Part shown: piece by piece, positions 1 to 8,200 of the stretch
Layout of the letters: each line of letters begins with the position of its first letter
Position numbering within the stretch: position 1 is the stretch's first letter
From: SLLW01 sp964388615
GTDB taxonomy: Bacteria; Bacteroidota; Rhodothermia; Balneolales; Natronogracilivirgulaceae
Length of the DNA stretch: 30,058 nt
Reading direction: 5' to 3'
Assembly: GCA_964388615.1 (NCBI GenBank)
Contig: CAYMBG010000021.1
Location: 1 to 30,058 of the forward strand
Made by a program: the position numbers and the translations under genes
The notes under the pieces: model-generated
Told to the model about the DNA's origin: nothing
Seen by the model: only the letters and a program-made list of their open reading frames with translations
The model's database searches: none

Positions 1-102
1 ATGTTGGGGTGATAATTATGCCAAATTGAAATCCACTTTATTATGGAAAATAGATACTGAATCATAAAATTTATTAATCTTATAATTTTAGGTGAGTGCA
101 CT

Positions 103-615
103 ATGAATACATTCGAAAGTGGATTTCAAAAGGTAGATTTAGAGGAAGATAATGGAGCGATTGCTGGATTCGGCAAGGCTGCTAAGTACTATGCGGAAGA
201 TTGTAAATCATATGCTGCCAGAGGGATTGCCAGGGCAAATGATGGAGACTATGAAGGAGCGATAGCTGACTTTACAAGGGTTGTCGAACTGGATTCGACA
301 CATGCTGCGGCATATGGTCTCAGGGGTATTGCAAGATTTAATCTTGGCTATCACAAAAAAGCGATAGTTGACTTTACAAAAGTCATTGAACGTGACCCGG
401 AAGATTCCGCTGCCTATATTGCCAGAGGGCTGTCAAAGGCAAGTATTGGCGATCATGAAGGAACGATAACTGACGCCACGAAAGCTATTAAGCTAAACCC
501 TAAAGATACGGAAGCATATATTCTCAGGGGAAATGCAAAGCTCAAATTAGGGAAAAGAGATACCGGCTTTTCGGATCTGAATAAAGCACGAAAATTAGTG
601 CCTGGAACTTCTTAA
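103..615 (+). CDS. Small tetratricopeptide-repeat protein
   Basis: The 170-residue product is built almost entirely of TPR helices: about four 34-residue units with the typical pattern of a small residue at position 8, G at the turn and A-x-x-D-F-T at the end of each unit (residues 35-165). TPR arrays are protein-binding scaffolds, so a partner-binding role is likely, but nothing shows the partner. There is no signal peptide or membrane segment, which points to the cytoplasm. The ATG is preceded at about 7 bp by a purine-rich GGTGAG that can act as ribosome binding site. The gene and its upstream DNA are clearly richer in A+T than the genes from 2.2 kb onward. No neighbour on the same strand is close enough to suggest an operon. 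Confidence 0.8.
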   Translation: MNTFESGFQKVDLEEDNGAIAGFGKAAKYYAEDCKSYAARGIARANDGDYEGAIADFTRVVELDSTHAAAYGLRGIARFNLGYHKKAIVDFTKVIERDPEDSAAYIARGLSKASIGDHEGTITDATKAIKLNPKDTEAYILRGNAKLKLGKRDTGFSDLNKARKLVPGTS

Positions 616-723
616 CCGGCGGTATCGATAGGTTATGATTCGTTCGTTTGGCTAAATGAAGTGATGATTGGCTTAGTTGGCCGATGTATTCCAGGAAAAA
701 CAAAACAAGGACAAGGGTGTCGA

Positions 724-747
724 TTTACATTACATAACAAATGTAAA
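724..747. promoter_or_regulatory. Inverted repeat upstream of the DUF4168-like gene
   Basis: An exact 8-bp inverted repeat, TTTACATT (724-731) and AATGTAAA (740-747), is separated by 8 bp. A second copy of the half-site, TTACAT (730-735), overlaps it. It lies about 120 bp before the next start codon in a 250-bp intergenic stretch. The symmetry is what an operator for a dimeric regulator would look like, but no regulator gene lies nearby and chance occurrence in AT-rich DNA is possible. Confidence 0.3.
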
Positions 748-865
748 ACTATGGCATTTTTTGGTAAACGTTGTAAAAGTAGCAATAAGATGTAGTTCTA
801 TAAGTTCATTAGTTGCATTCAAAAATATATGCATCAAACAAAAATGAAATGAAAGAGGATTTATT

Positions 866-1387
866 ATGAAGTTTCAGTCTTTGCTCATCGCAATGATGAT
901 CGCGGTTTTTGCTTTTTTCTCGGTTCCTGCCGAAGCGCAGTTTGAACAACCGCAGCAACAAGCACCAGAAATTGAGGTCTCCGATGAGGAACTTGAAGCA
1001 TTTGTTGATGCTTCGATGGGAGCTCAGGCCGTTCAGGCGGAGGCACAACAGGAGATGGTAGACATTGTCGATGAAGAAGGTATTGATGTTCAAACCTACA
1101 ACGATATCATGCGTGCTGAACAGACGGGAGAATCAGCAGATGACCTGGAGGTTTCAGCAGATGATATGGAAAATTTTGAACGGGCATTTGAGCAGGTCCA
1201 GGAGATCGAGGAAGAAATGGAAGCTGATCTGAGTCAAGCCATTGAGGCTGAGGGTATCGATATGGATCGATTCCAGGAAATCAATATGGCGATTCGCCAG
1301 GATCAGGAGTTGCAACAACGTGTCCAGCAAATGATCCAGGAGCAGCAAATGCAAGAGGGGCAACCTCAACAGCCCCAGGGTTACTAA
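866..1387 (+). CDS. Secreted DUF4168-like protein, acidic and glutamine-rich
   Basis: The 173-residue product starts with a clear Sec signal peptide: hydrophobic segment at residues 5-20 and a likely cleavage after PAEA before QFEQ. The mature part is very rich in Glu, Gln and Met and is helical. It carries a pattern seen in DUF4168 proteins, with repeated segments of the form EGID-x-x-(T/R)-(Y/F) near residues 72-78 and 130-137, where the protein looks to its neighbours during a small helical fold. The function of the family is not known; an envelope location is inferred from the signal. A good ribosome binding site, AGAGGA, lies 6 bp before the ATG, and a strong terminator follows at 1434. 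The tail QQMQEGQPQQPQGY is low complexity. Confidence 0.75.
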   Translation: MKFQSLLIAMMIAVFAFFSVPAEAQFEQPQQQAPEIEVSDEELEAFVDASMGAQAVQAEAQQEMVDIVDEEGIDVQTYNDIMRAEQTGESADDLEVSADDMENFERAFEQVQEIEEEMEADLSQAIEAEGIDMDRFQEINMAIRQDQELQQRVQQMIQEQQMQEGQPQQPQGY

Positions 1388-1433
1388 ACCCGGTGTTGCA
1401 CTATTGCAGCTGATCTGGTATCCCCGGATTATG

Positions 1434-1475
1434 ACAAAAGCCCTGTGGCTCAAAGCTTCAGGGCTTTTGTTTTCT
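1434..1475 (+). terminator. Intrinsic terminator of the DUF4168-like gene
   Basis: ACAAAAGCCCTG (1434-1445) pairs perfectly with CAGGGCTTTTGT (1459-1470) around a 13-nt loop, a 12-bp stem followed by a short T run. It lies 47 bp after the stop codon of the gene at 866. Confidence 0.85.
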
Positions 1476-1507
1476 GCGGGACCTGCGTGTTTACAGGTTC
1501 TGTAAAC

Positions 1508-1539
1508 AAAAAAAGGATATGGAAAGCCATATCCTTTTT
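1508..1539 (-). terminator. Intrinsic terminator of the DoxX-family gene
   Basis: A 13-bp perfect stem (1510-1522 with 1527-1539) encloses the 4-nt loop AAAG. Read on the minus strand the stem ends in a run of seven T, so it best serves the convergent minus-strand gene that stops at 1571, though the plus strand also ends in T5. Confidence 0.85.
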
Positions 1540-1570
1540 ACATAATTGATGATAAAACTAAGAGTGGGTA

Positions 1571-1981
1571 TCAGTTTCCCTGTACTTTACTGTCAACAGA
1601 ATACCCTCCACTGCCGATCAATGCGAGTGCTGCACTGGCAAAAAGCAACATCATGTCAAGCCGATAAGCAGAAAAGTCCTGACCCAGTTTCGTGGTGAGT
1701 ATGGCTACAACCATGATGATGGCTAACAAAATGGCTGGTACCCGAATGTAAGCGCCAAGAAGCACCATAATGCCACCTGCAAACTCAACAAGGGCTACTA
1801 CCCAGGCCATCAGGCCGGCGAGTGGAATTCCGATATCAGCAAAAAAACCTTGAACGCCTTCAATGCCCGTGAGTTTTCCCCATCCGGCAACGATGAAAAT
1901 GATACCGACACCAATGCGTAATAACAGCATGGCAATATCTTTGTTCTGCTGTGATAATGAATTATTCATTTTTGACCTCAT
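1571..1981 (-). CDS. DoxX family membrane protein
   Basis: The 136-residue product has four hydrophobic segments (about residues 17-35, 52-72, 77-96, 108-127). It has the DoxX-type opening LLLRIGVGIIFIVAGWGKL, where R and the G-W-G-K-L turn are typical of the DoxX/SURF4-like family. Members are inner-membrane proteins tied in some species to quinone or thiosulfate oxidation and to redox stress, but most have no known role, and nothing here gives one. The start could be the ATG at 1981 or the one four codons later at 1969, which gives MNNSLSQ. A terminator hairpin follows at 1508-1539. It is divergent from the structured leader of the next gene. Confidence 0.9.
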   Translation of the reverse strand: MRSKMNNSLSQQNKDIAMLLLRIGVGIIFIVAGWGKLTGIEGVQGFFADIGIPLAGLMAWVVALVEFAGGIMVLLGAYIRVPAILLAIIMVVAILTTKLGQDFSAYRLDMMLLFASAALALIGSGGYSVDSKVQGN

Positions 1982-2068
1982 AATTTAATTTCACTTTAAC
2001 TACTTGACTTTGTAACATTTAATAGGTTCCGATCATTCACGTCCGCCCGCCCGGTTTCCATCAGATTT

Positions 2069-2088
2069 AAAAAAAAAAAATTTTTTTT
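2069..2088. other. A12-T8 homopolymer tract between divergent genes
   Basis: Twelve A are followed directly by eight T in the 232-bp space between the divergent doxX-like and DUF1684 genes. Such tracts bend DNA and can act as UP elements. The same feature is prone to length errors in sequencing. Confidence 0.6.
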
Positions 2089-2120
2089 GTAAGGATCGGC
2101 TTGTTTCGTGCTCTGTATCA

Positions 2121-2210
2121 ATGAAGGCCTGGAATTATCCTGCTAAAGGATAGTTCTATGCTAACAGACCTGAACGTGGGCCGGACGTTGATACGTTCGG
2201 TCCTTCTTTA
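2121..2210 (+). promoter_or_regulatory. Structured leader with terminator-like hairpin before the DUF1684 gene
   Basis: Three elements are seen in order. A ten-codon open frame (2121-2153, peptide MKAWNYPAKG) has no good ribosome binding site. A small hairpin TATCC/GGATA (2136-2152) covers its end. A strong 11-bp hairpin with two G-U pairs (2178-2188 with 2193-2203, loop TGAT) is followed by TTCTTTATTT. The last is a plus-strand intrinsic terminator by appearance and ends only a few bases before the first ATG of the next gene. It could end a small RNA started near 2090 or act as an attenuator. Which of these is correct cannot be settled from sequence. Confidence 0.45.
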
Positions 2211-2213
2211 TTT

Positions 2214-3338
2214 ATGCATAAATGCGTAATTTGCAGTTTGCTTTCAGAAGCCACTTTACATATCAAAAAAGGTCTGTTTATCTTGAAAATTCGTCAGCTT
2301 CCCCGTGTTTTTTTCGTTATTGCCATTTTGATTTTCCTGGGGACCTACCCATGGAAATTTGGTGAAGTTACGGAGTCGGATGCCGCTAATACCGGTGAAT
2401 TGGTCACCGTCCAGCAAGAACGTGCTTCCACAGCCGATGATTCGGACAAAAAGGAGTCCGTTTCCAATACGCGGGACTCAATCCCTGCCGAAACCGGTGA
2501 GCAACCGGGGGAGGATGCTGAATACGAGGAGTTTGTGGATGAGTGGCATCGCAACCGGATTGAAATCCTTCAAGAGGATCAAGGTTGGCTCCGGCTTACC
2601 GGCCTTTATTGGCTGAATGAAGGAGAGCAGATGTTTGGCAGTGGCAGTCGCGCCCCGGTGCAGTTTCCGGAGGGCTCTATACCGGAATATGCCGGTATTT
2701 TTGAACTTCGAAGTGATACCGTTTTCATACAAGTTGCCGGTAATATCGATATTCGCAATGATCACGGCCATCAAATCAGTGAAGATACCATATATACCCC
2801 CGATGAACGAATGACGCTTCACTACCGGGAGCTGACCTGGTTTGTCATGAAAAGGGACGATAAGCTGGGCATTCGGCTTTATGATGACAACAGTCCGCAT
2901 CTCGAGCATTTTGACGGCATCGAGCGCTTTGAAATTGATAAAGAATGGCGAATCGAAGCGGATTTTTCTCCCCACGAACAAGGTTCCACCATGCAAATTG
3001 AAAATGTACTGGGCCAGTTTATCGAGTGGGATGTGGCCGGCACACTCTCATTCCGGGTTGATGGACAAGATATTTCAATGCTTGCACTGGGTACGGGCGA
3101 TCGCCTGTTTGTCCCATTTGCCGATGCTACTACGGGCGAGGAAACCTATTCGGCCGGTCGTTACGTCTATATTGACCGTCCCGAACCCGGAGAGTCCGCA
3201 GTGATCGATTTTAACCTGTCCTATAACCCACCCTGTGCGATCAACCCCTATACTACCTGTCCTCTGCCGCCTTCGGAAAACCGCCTGGATATCGCCATAC
3301 GTGCCGGTGAGAAGGATTATGATATGTATGAGGAGTAA
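2214..3338 (+). CDS. DUF1684 domain protein, membrane-anchored
   Basis: The DUF1684 family is recognised from the block DQGWLRLTGLYWLNEGEQ near residues 121-138 and from the C-terminal block NPPCAINPYTTCPLPP with its two cysteines followed by NRLDIAIRAGEK. Known members are about 200-300 residues, are mostly secreted, and have no proven function. The domain fills residues 105-374. It is preceded by a hydrophobic segment (VFFVIAILIFLGTYPW) that can be a signal anchor and by an acidic linker of about 60 residues. The listed ATG gives an unusual 25-residue cytoplasmic lead and lies right behind a terminator-like hairpin; a TTG at 2283 (protein LKIRQLPRV..., 351 residues) has AAGG ten bases upstream and may be the true start. 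The gene is convergent with polX. Confidence 0.8.
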   Translation: MHKCVICSLLSEATLHIKKGLFILKIRQLPRVFFVIAILIFLGTYPWKFGEVTESDAANTGELVTVQQERASTADDSDKKESVSNTRDSIPAETGEQPGEDAEYEEFVDEWHRNRIEILQEDQGWLRLTGLYWLNEGEQMFGSGSRAPVQFPEGSIPEYAGIFELRSDTVFIQVAGNIDIRNDHGHQISEDTIYTPDERMTLHYRELTWFVMKRDDKLGIRLYDDNSPHLEHFDGIERFEIDKEWRIEADFSPHEQGSTMQIENVLGQFIEWDVAGTLSFRVDGQDISMLALGTGDRLFVPFADATTGEETYSAGRYVYIDRPEPGESAVIDFNLSYNPPCAINPYTTCPLPPSENRLDIAIRAGEKDYDMYEE

Positions 3339-3356
3339 CAGCAGCTGGCCGGCCGC

Positions 3357-5111
3357 TTATTTCAGCCAAGCTTTCAGCTCATCAAGCGAGTAGGAATTGA
3401 GGATGTGTCCGGCTTCAAATCCTGCTTTACGTGCCGTACCGATGCCGTAAGAAACATGGTCCAGGCCTGCTGTGGTATGTGCATCCGGACAAACAGCGCT
3501 CATCATCCCCACTTGCCTTGCTTTGCGGCCATACCGCCAGTCAAGGTCCAGTCGCCTGGGATTGGCGTTAATCTCAATAGCTGTTTGGTGTTCCGCTGCA
3601 AAAGGAATAAGCTCGTTTACATCCACCTTGTTACCATCGCGTCGCAATAGCAGGCGGCCGGTGGGATGACCAATGATATGGATATGAGGATGTGCGGCTG
3701 CTTTCTTAAGCCGTTCAAGCATCTTATCCGGTGGCTGTTCCAGTCCGGAGTGGACACTTCCGATCACCAGGTCGAACGTTTTAAGCAGATCGTCCGGATA
3801 GTCCAAACTTCCATCCTGTAATATATCTGACTCAATTCCTTTCAGTAAATAAAAGGATTTCCCATCCCTGGCAAATTCATCGTTGAGGCCATCTATCTCC
3901 TTCCATTGTTCCCGTATCTGATCGATTGAAAGTCCTCCCGCATACGCCGCCGAACGGGAATGATCGGTGATGGACAGATACTGATACCCACGAGCCATGC
4001 ACGCTTCAGCCATTTCACGGATAGTATTGCGACCGTCGCTCCAGGTCGAGTGTGCATGCAAAATTCCCTTTAGATCCGCTTGGGTCACCAGGGCCGGGCC
4101 GGTACCGTTTTCAGCCAGATCAAACTCCCCATAATCCTCCCGAAGTTCCGGCGGAATATATCCCAGTCCGAGGTGCCGGTAAATATCTGCTTCGGTTTGG
4201 GTGGAAAGCGGACGATCGAAATCAGCCTGGCCATTTTCATCCTGATGATACAAGCCGTATTCGTTGAGCTGCAACTTCTTTGCCCGGGCCCGCCGGCGCA
4301 TGGCTACATTATGCTCTTTGCTGCCGGTAAAGTACATCAGGGCGGCACCAAAATAAGCCGGCTCGACAATGCGAAGGTCGACCTGGCGCCCCTCCTCCGT
4401 GCGCACGGAGCTCTTGGTATCACCCTGACCCAATATGTCAACCACCGACTCTTCACTGACAAACTGGTTCATTATTGGTGTCGTTTTGTCTTTTTCGGCA
4501 GCTACCAGTATGTCGATATCACCGATCGTCTCTTTATAACGTCGCAGGGATCCGGCTACCGAAATCTGCTGAACACCTTCACATTTTTCAAGGTTCTCAT
4601 AAAACACATCGGCAATGTTAGCAGCTTCATCCAGACGGCAGCGATCCGCAAATTGCTCCATCCATTCGATCGATTTCAGTATTTTTTCGGCGGATTTTTT
4701 TCCCATGCCCGGCAGGGAGGCGACAGATCCATCCTCACATTTCTCTTTCAACTCCGATAATTCGGTGATGCCCAGCGCATGGTGGATTTTGTAGATTTTT
4801 TTGGGTCCCATGCCGGAGATATTCATCCACTGGAATAGTTCTTTCGGCACCTGGCCTTTGAGCTTGTCGCGGACCGGAATAGAGCCGGTCTCTGCATAGG
4901 TGTACAGATCTTCGGCAATGGATTTACCAATACCTTTGAGATCTGTTAGTGTCTGATTCTCAATATATTGATTTAGGTCTGTTTCAAGATTTTCGAGGGT
5001 GCGGGCGGCACGGTCGAAAGCCATGGCGCGGAACTCGTTTTCACCGGACAGGCGCAGCAGCGTACCGATTTCCTTCAATACAGCGACGGCATCATCTTTT
5101 TGCAGCATCAT
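3357..5111 (-). CDS. polX: DNA polymerase/3'-5' exonuclease PolX
   Basis: The 584-residue product has the full bacterial PolX plan. It starts with a helical 8-kDa-like domain and helix-hairpin-helix motifs (LKGIGKSIAEDL at 58-69, ISGMGPKKI at 98-106, LPGMGKKSA at 133-141). The palm has VAGSLRRYKETIGDIDIL with catalytic D198 and D200, and the third aspartate is in GRQVDLRIV (D245). The C-terminal PHP phosphoesterase domain begins with HAH at 352-354 and has TDHS (382-385), GSVHSG, IGHPTG and CPDAH as metal ligands. PolX fills short gaps in base-excision repair, and its PHP domain proofreads or processes 3' ends. It is divergently placed from addB with about 130 bp between starts, so two repair functions share a control region. 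All catalytic residues seem present. Confidence 0.97.
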   Translation of the reverse strand: MMLQKDDAVAVLKEIGTLLRLSGENEFRAMAFDRAARTLENLETDLNQYIENQTLTDLKGIGKSIAEDLYTYAETGSIPVRDKLKGQVPKELFQWMNISGMGPKKIYKIHHALGITELSELKEKCEDGSVASLPGMGKKSAEKILKSIEWMEQFADRCRLDEAANIADVFYENLEKCEGVQQISVAGSLRRYKETIGDIDILVAAEKDKTTPIMNQFVSEESVVDILGQGDTKSSVRTEEGRQVDLRIVEPAYFGAALMYFTGSKEHNVAMRRRARAKKLQLNEYGLYHQDENGQADFDRPLSTQTEADIYRHLGLGYIPPELREDYGEFDLAENGTGPALVTQADLKGILHAHSTWSDGRNTIREMAEACMARGYQYLSITDHSRSAAYAGGLSIDQIREQWKEIDGLNDEFARDGKSFYLLKGIESDILQDGSLDYPDDLLKTFDLVIGSVHSGLEQPPDKMLERLKKAAAHPHIHIIGHPTGRLLLRRDGNKVDVNELIPFAAEHQTAIEINANPRRLDLDWRYGRKARQVGMMSAVCPDAHTTAGLDHVSYGIGTARKAGFEAGHILNSYSLDELKAWLK

Positions 5112-5242
5112 ATTTTTTCTGATTTATCTTTTTGGTAACCTGTAAACCAATCAAAGGGTTCCTGAGCCGGTCTTTACCCGGAGAACGGAAGAACCCGTTC
5201 CAATGTAAGGGATGTCATCATCGGTCGCTATACCCCCCAAAA

Positions 5243-8200
5243 ATGAATGTCACAGGAAATATAATCAAAGAAGCGGACGCTGCTTCCCTTTGGACTCGTC
5301 TAAAGGAGGTCGCTTCCCCCGGTGATTCACTTATTCTGGTGAATAACCTGCTTATGGAGCGCGAAGTGCGGCACAAGTGGCAGCGTGATCAGAAAGGGTT
5401 TGCACCTGATATCCATACGCTTGCTTCATGGCTTCAGGAACTGGCTATACATAGCCTGGATGCCAGTCAGGCGCCATCTGTGATACTCTCTCCGGAAGAT
5501 CGCTCTCTTTGGCTGGAGCAGTGGCTGTCAACGCACCCCAGAAAAGAGTTTCGGCGTTTTGCCGGCATCAAGTCGGTAACGGCCATATCCAACATCATCG
5601 GGGAGCTTCATCGTGAACACCAACACCCCGGCGCCTTGCTTAATTATCTGAAGCAAAGCGGTCGTTGGAAAAAATCCTCCGGCAGGCACGCTGGCCCGGA
5701 AGAACCGTCTGCTCATGGAGAATCGCCTGACCGTGGAGAATCGCCTGCTCATGGAGAATCGCCTGTCCAACACGCTTCGGAAACGTCGTCAGGTACTCTT
5801 ATCGCCGAATTACTGGCGTCATACGAGGAAAAACGTTCCGAAATGAATGCGATGGATCAGGAGCAGCTCCTCGGGAAGGTCCGTGCTTTCAGGAATGATC
5901 TGATTCGGCATGAGAAACTGGTTTTTTTCCTGATTGACGAATGGGATCCGGTTCAGCAGTACGCTTTACAATGCATAGACAAGAGCGATTACGGGAAGAA
6001 GCCGCAGATGATTCATGTCCAGTTCGCGGACGGGGAGTCAGATGCCTCGGGTGGAGAAGTGTTCCTGGATACCTTTCATCACCCACGGGAGGAGCTGGAG
6101 CAGGCGGCGAGGTGCATACTGACCGGGATGGCGCAGCACGAATCCGGCCATGAAATCCNNNNNNNNNNNNNNNNNNNNNNNNNNNNNNNNNNNNNNNNNN
6201 NNNNNNNNNNNNNNNNNNNNNNNNNNNNNNNNNNNNNNNNNNNNNNNNNNNNNNNNNNCCCCATGGTTCCCGGTTTGAGGATTATGTGGTACTGACAGGC
6301 GATCTGTCGCTATATGAGGATCTTATTTCTACGCTTTCGGAACGCTTCCGGATTCCGTTTTATACCAGTCGGGGCCCTTCGTTAATCAGCCACCCTTTTG
6401 TGCGCAGGCTGCTGACATATCTCAAACTGGACCACCATGACTTTCAGGTGGATGATGTCTCCAGGGTTTTTGCCGATAATCGCATGATATTGCCGCAACT
6501 GAGTAATAATGAGGAACATATAGCCCCAAATATCCGCCATTTTGCTCAATTTTGTCGCGCTTACAACTTTCGCACCCTCCATGAAGTGGCAGAGGGGATG
6601 GATCGGGTGTTTGAGGGACTCTTGAATCATATTGCTTATGAGGAGGATCAGGAGAAAGAGGAACAGCGCCGGAAAGGGTTGCGCCGTGACCGTGGTTATT
6701 ATGCGGAGGTGGTGGGACATCTCCAAAAGCTGCGTGGCTATTATCATGCCCCTGAGGAGCAATCAATCAAAGCATGGGTGCAATGGGCCCGGATGTTGCT
6801 CGATCTGCAAAATGACCTGATGAGCCGCGAGGCCAATGAGGCTCGTCAACTTCTGGAGATCATCCTCGAAAAACTTTCTGCATCGCAGGACCGCCTGGGA
6901 CTCTATCGCACGATCTCCCGCCATCAATTTTTCAAGCTGCTGGAACTGCGGCTTAAAGAAACCCGTGAAAAACCGGAAGAAAAGCCAGGCGGGGTGCTGC
7001 TGACCGAAATCCGGCATCTTCCCGACCTGCATGATAAAACGGTTTTTGTCCTTGGTCTGCACGAGGAGGGTTTTCCAAAGCCCGATCGCCCCGATTTCCT
7101 TCAATTCCGCTATCAAAAAGCATTGGAACAACTGACCGGGCGTCATGGTAGCGAATCTTATGACCTGGCACGCTTCCAGCTTGTACGCTTGCTTTCTTCC
7201 CGCCGACCGAGATACCTGAGCCGGCCACTTTACGTGGAGCAAAAGCAGGTCATGCCCTCTCCATTGTGGCTGGATATGGAGGATAGCGGCCATCACAGCG
7301 GCAGCCGATTCGAATCGGCGGATGATGCGACACCCGTCCCTGACAAGCTTATTACGAACCGGGATATGGGTATGTGGGCCGTTCAAAATCATTCGACTGC
7401 TTTTGACCATTCCGGGGGTGACGAACCTGCCGAGCAAGCCNNNNNNNNNNNNNNNNNNNNNNNNNNNNNNNNNNNNNNNNNNNNNNNNNNNNNNNNNNNN
7501 NNNNNNNNNNNNNNNNNNNNNNNNNNNNNNNNNNNNNNNNAAATCATTCGACTGCTTTTGACCATTCCGGGGGTGACGAACCTGCCGAGCAAGCCAAACC
7601 TGCCGAGCAAGCCGAACAAAATGAGCAAACCAAACCTGCCGACACATGGCCGCAACGGCTTGCCGAGGACCGGCAGACTCTTGTCAAACGCTATCGGATT
7701 GCAGCAAAAGTTCAAAAGCAGCGTCAAAATCCTGAGGCCATGGGGCCGTATGATGGTGTCATTGACCCCGGACTGATTTCCGGATGGCTGCATCAGCAGG
7801 AGATGACGCATCAAATGAATACCAGTATCAGCCGGCTGGATACATTTGCCAATTCGCCGCTGGAGTACTTCTTTAAATATGTGCTGCGTCTGCAGCCGCT
7901 GCATGAGTTTCAGGATGATGCCGAATCCAACATCAAAGGCACTTTGCTTCACCATATTCTTCAGGAATTTTACTCCGAAACGGATCAGGAGGGGCCGCCT
8001 GTGTGGCCTGCCGACGATCCGGAAGCGGCCCGATTACGCATGGACCGGATAAGAAAGCGGCTTCTGGACGATTATCATCATCAGCTGGGCAATCCCGATA
8101 GTCCGTTTCCGGAACTCCTGAAGAGCAATATGGAGCGGGTTACCCGCTGGTTTCTGCAAATGGAACAAGAGTCCCCTCCCAAGCTGGATGAGGCGCTTGG

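Noticed and set aside
4080..4760. 226-codon open frame opposite polX
   Set aside because: It is a shadow of PolX, which has all catalytic motifs on the minus strand.
7386..7595. A real 55-bp direct repeat flanking an insertion in addB
   Set aside because: The inserted sequence is only N, the same arrangement occurs at two other gaps, and frames fit after merging, so an assembly overlap is far more likely than target-site duplication.
6763..7647. Minus-strand open frame of 294 codons in addB that runs through the N gap
   Set aside because: N bases are read as coding and the opposite strand has the AddB match.
7541..7776. Apparent frameshift at the end of the middle addB piece
   Set aside because: The out-of-frame tail comes only from reading through the 100-N gap and a duplicated 55-bp flank; merging removes it.
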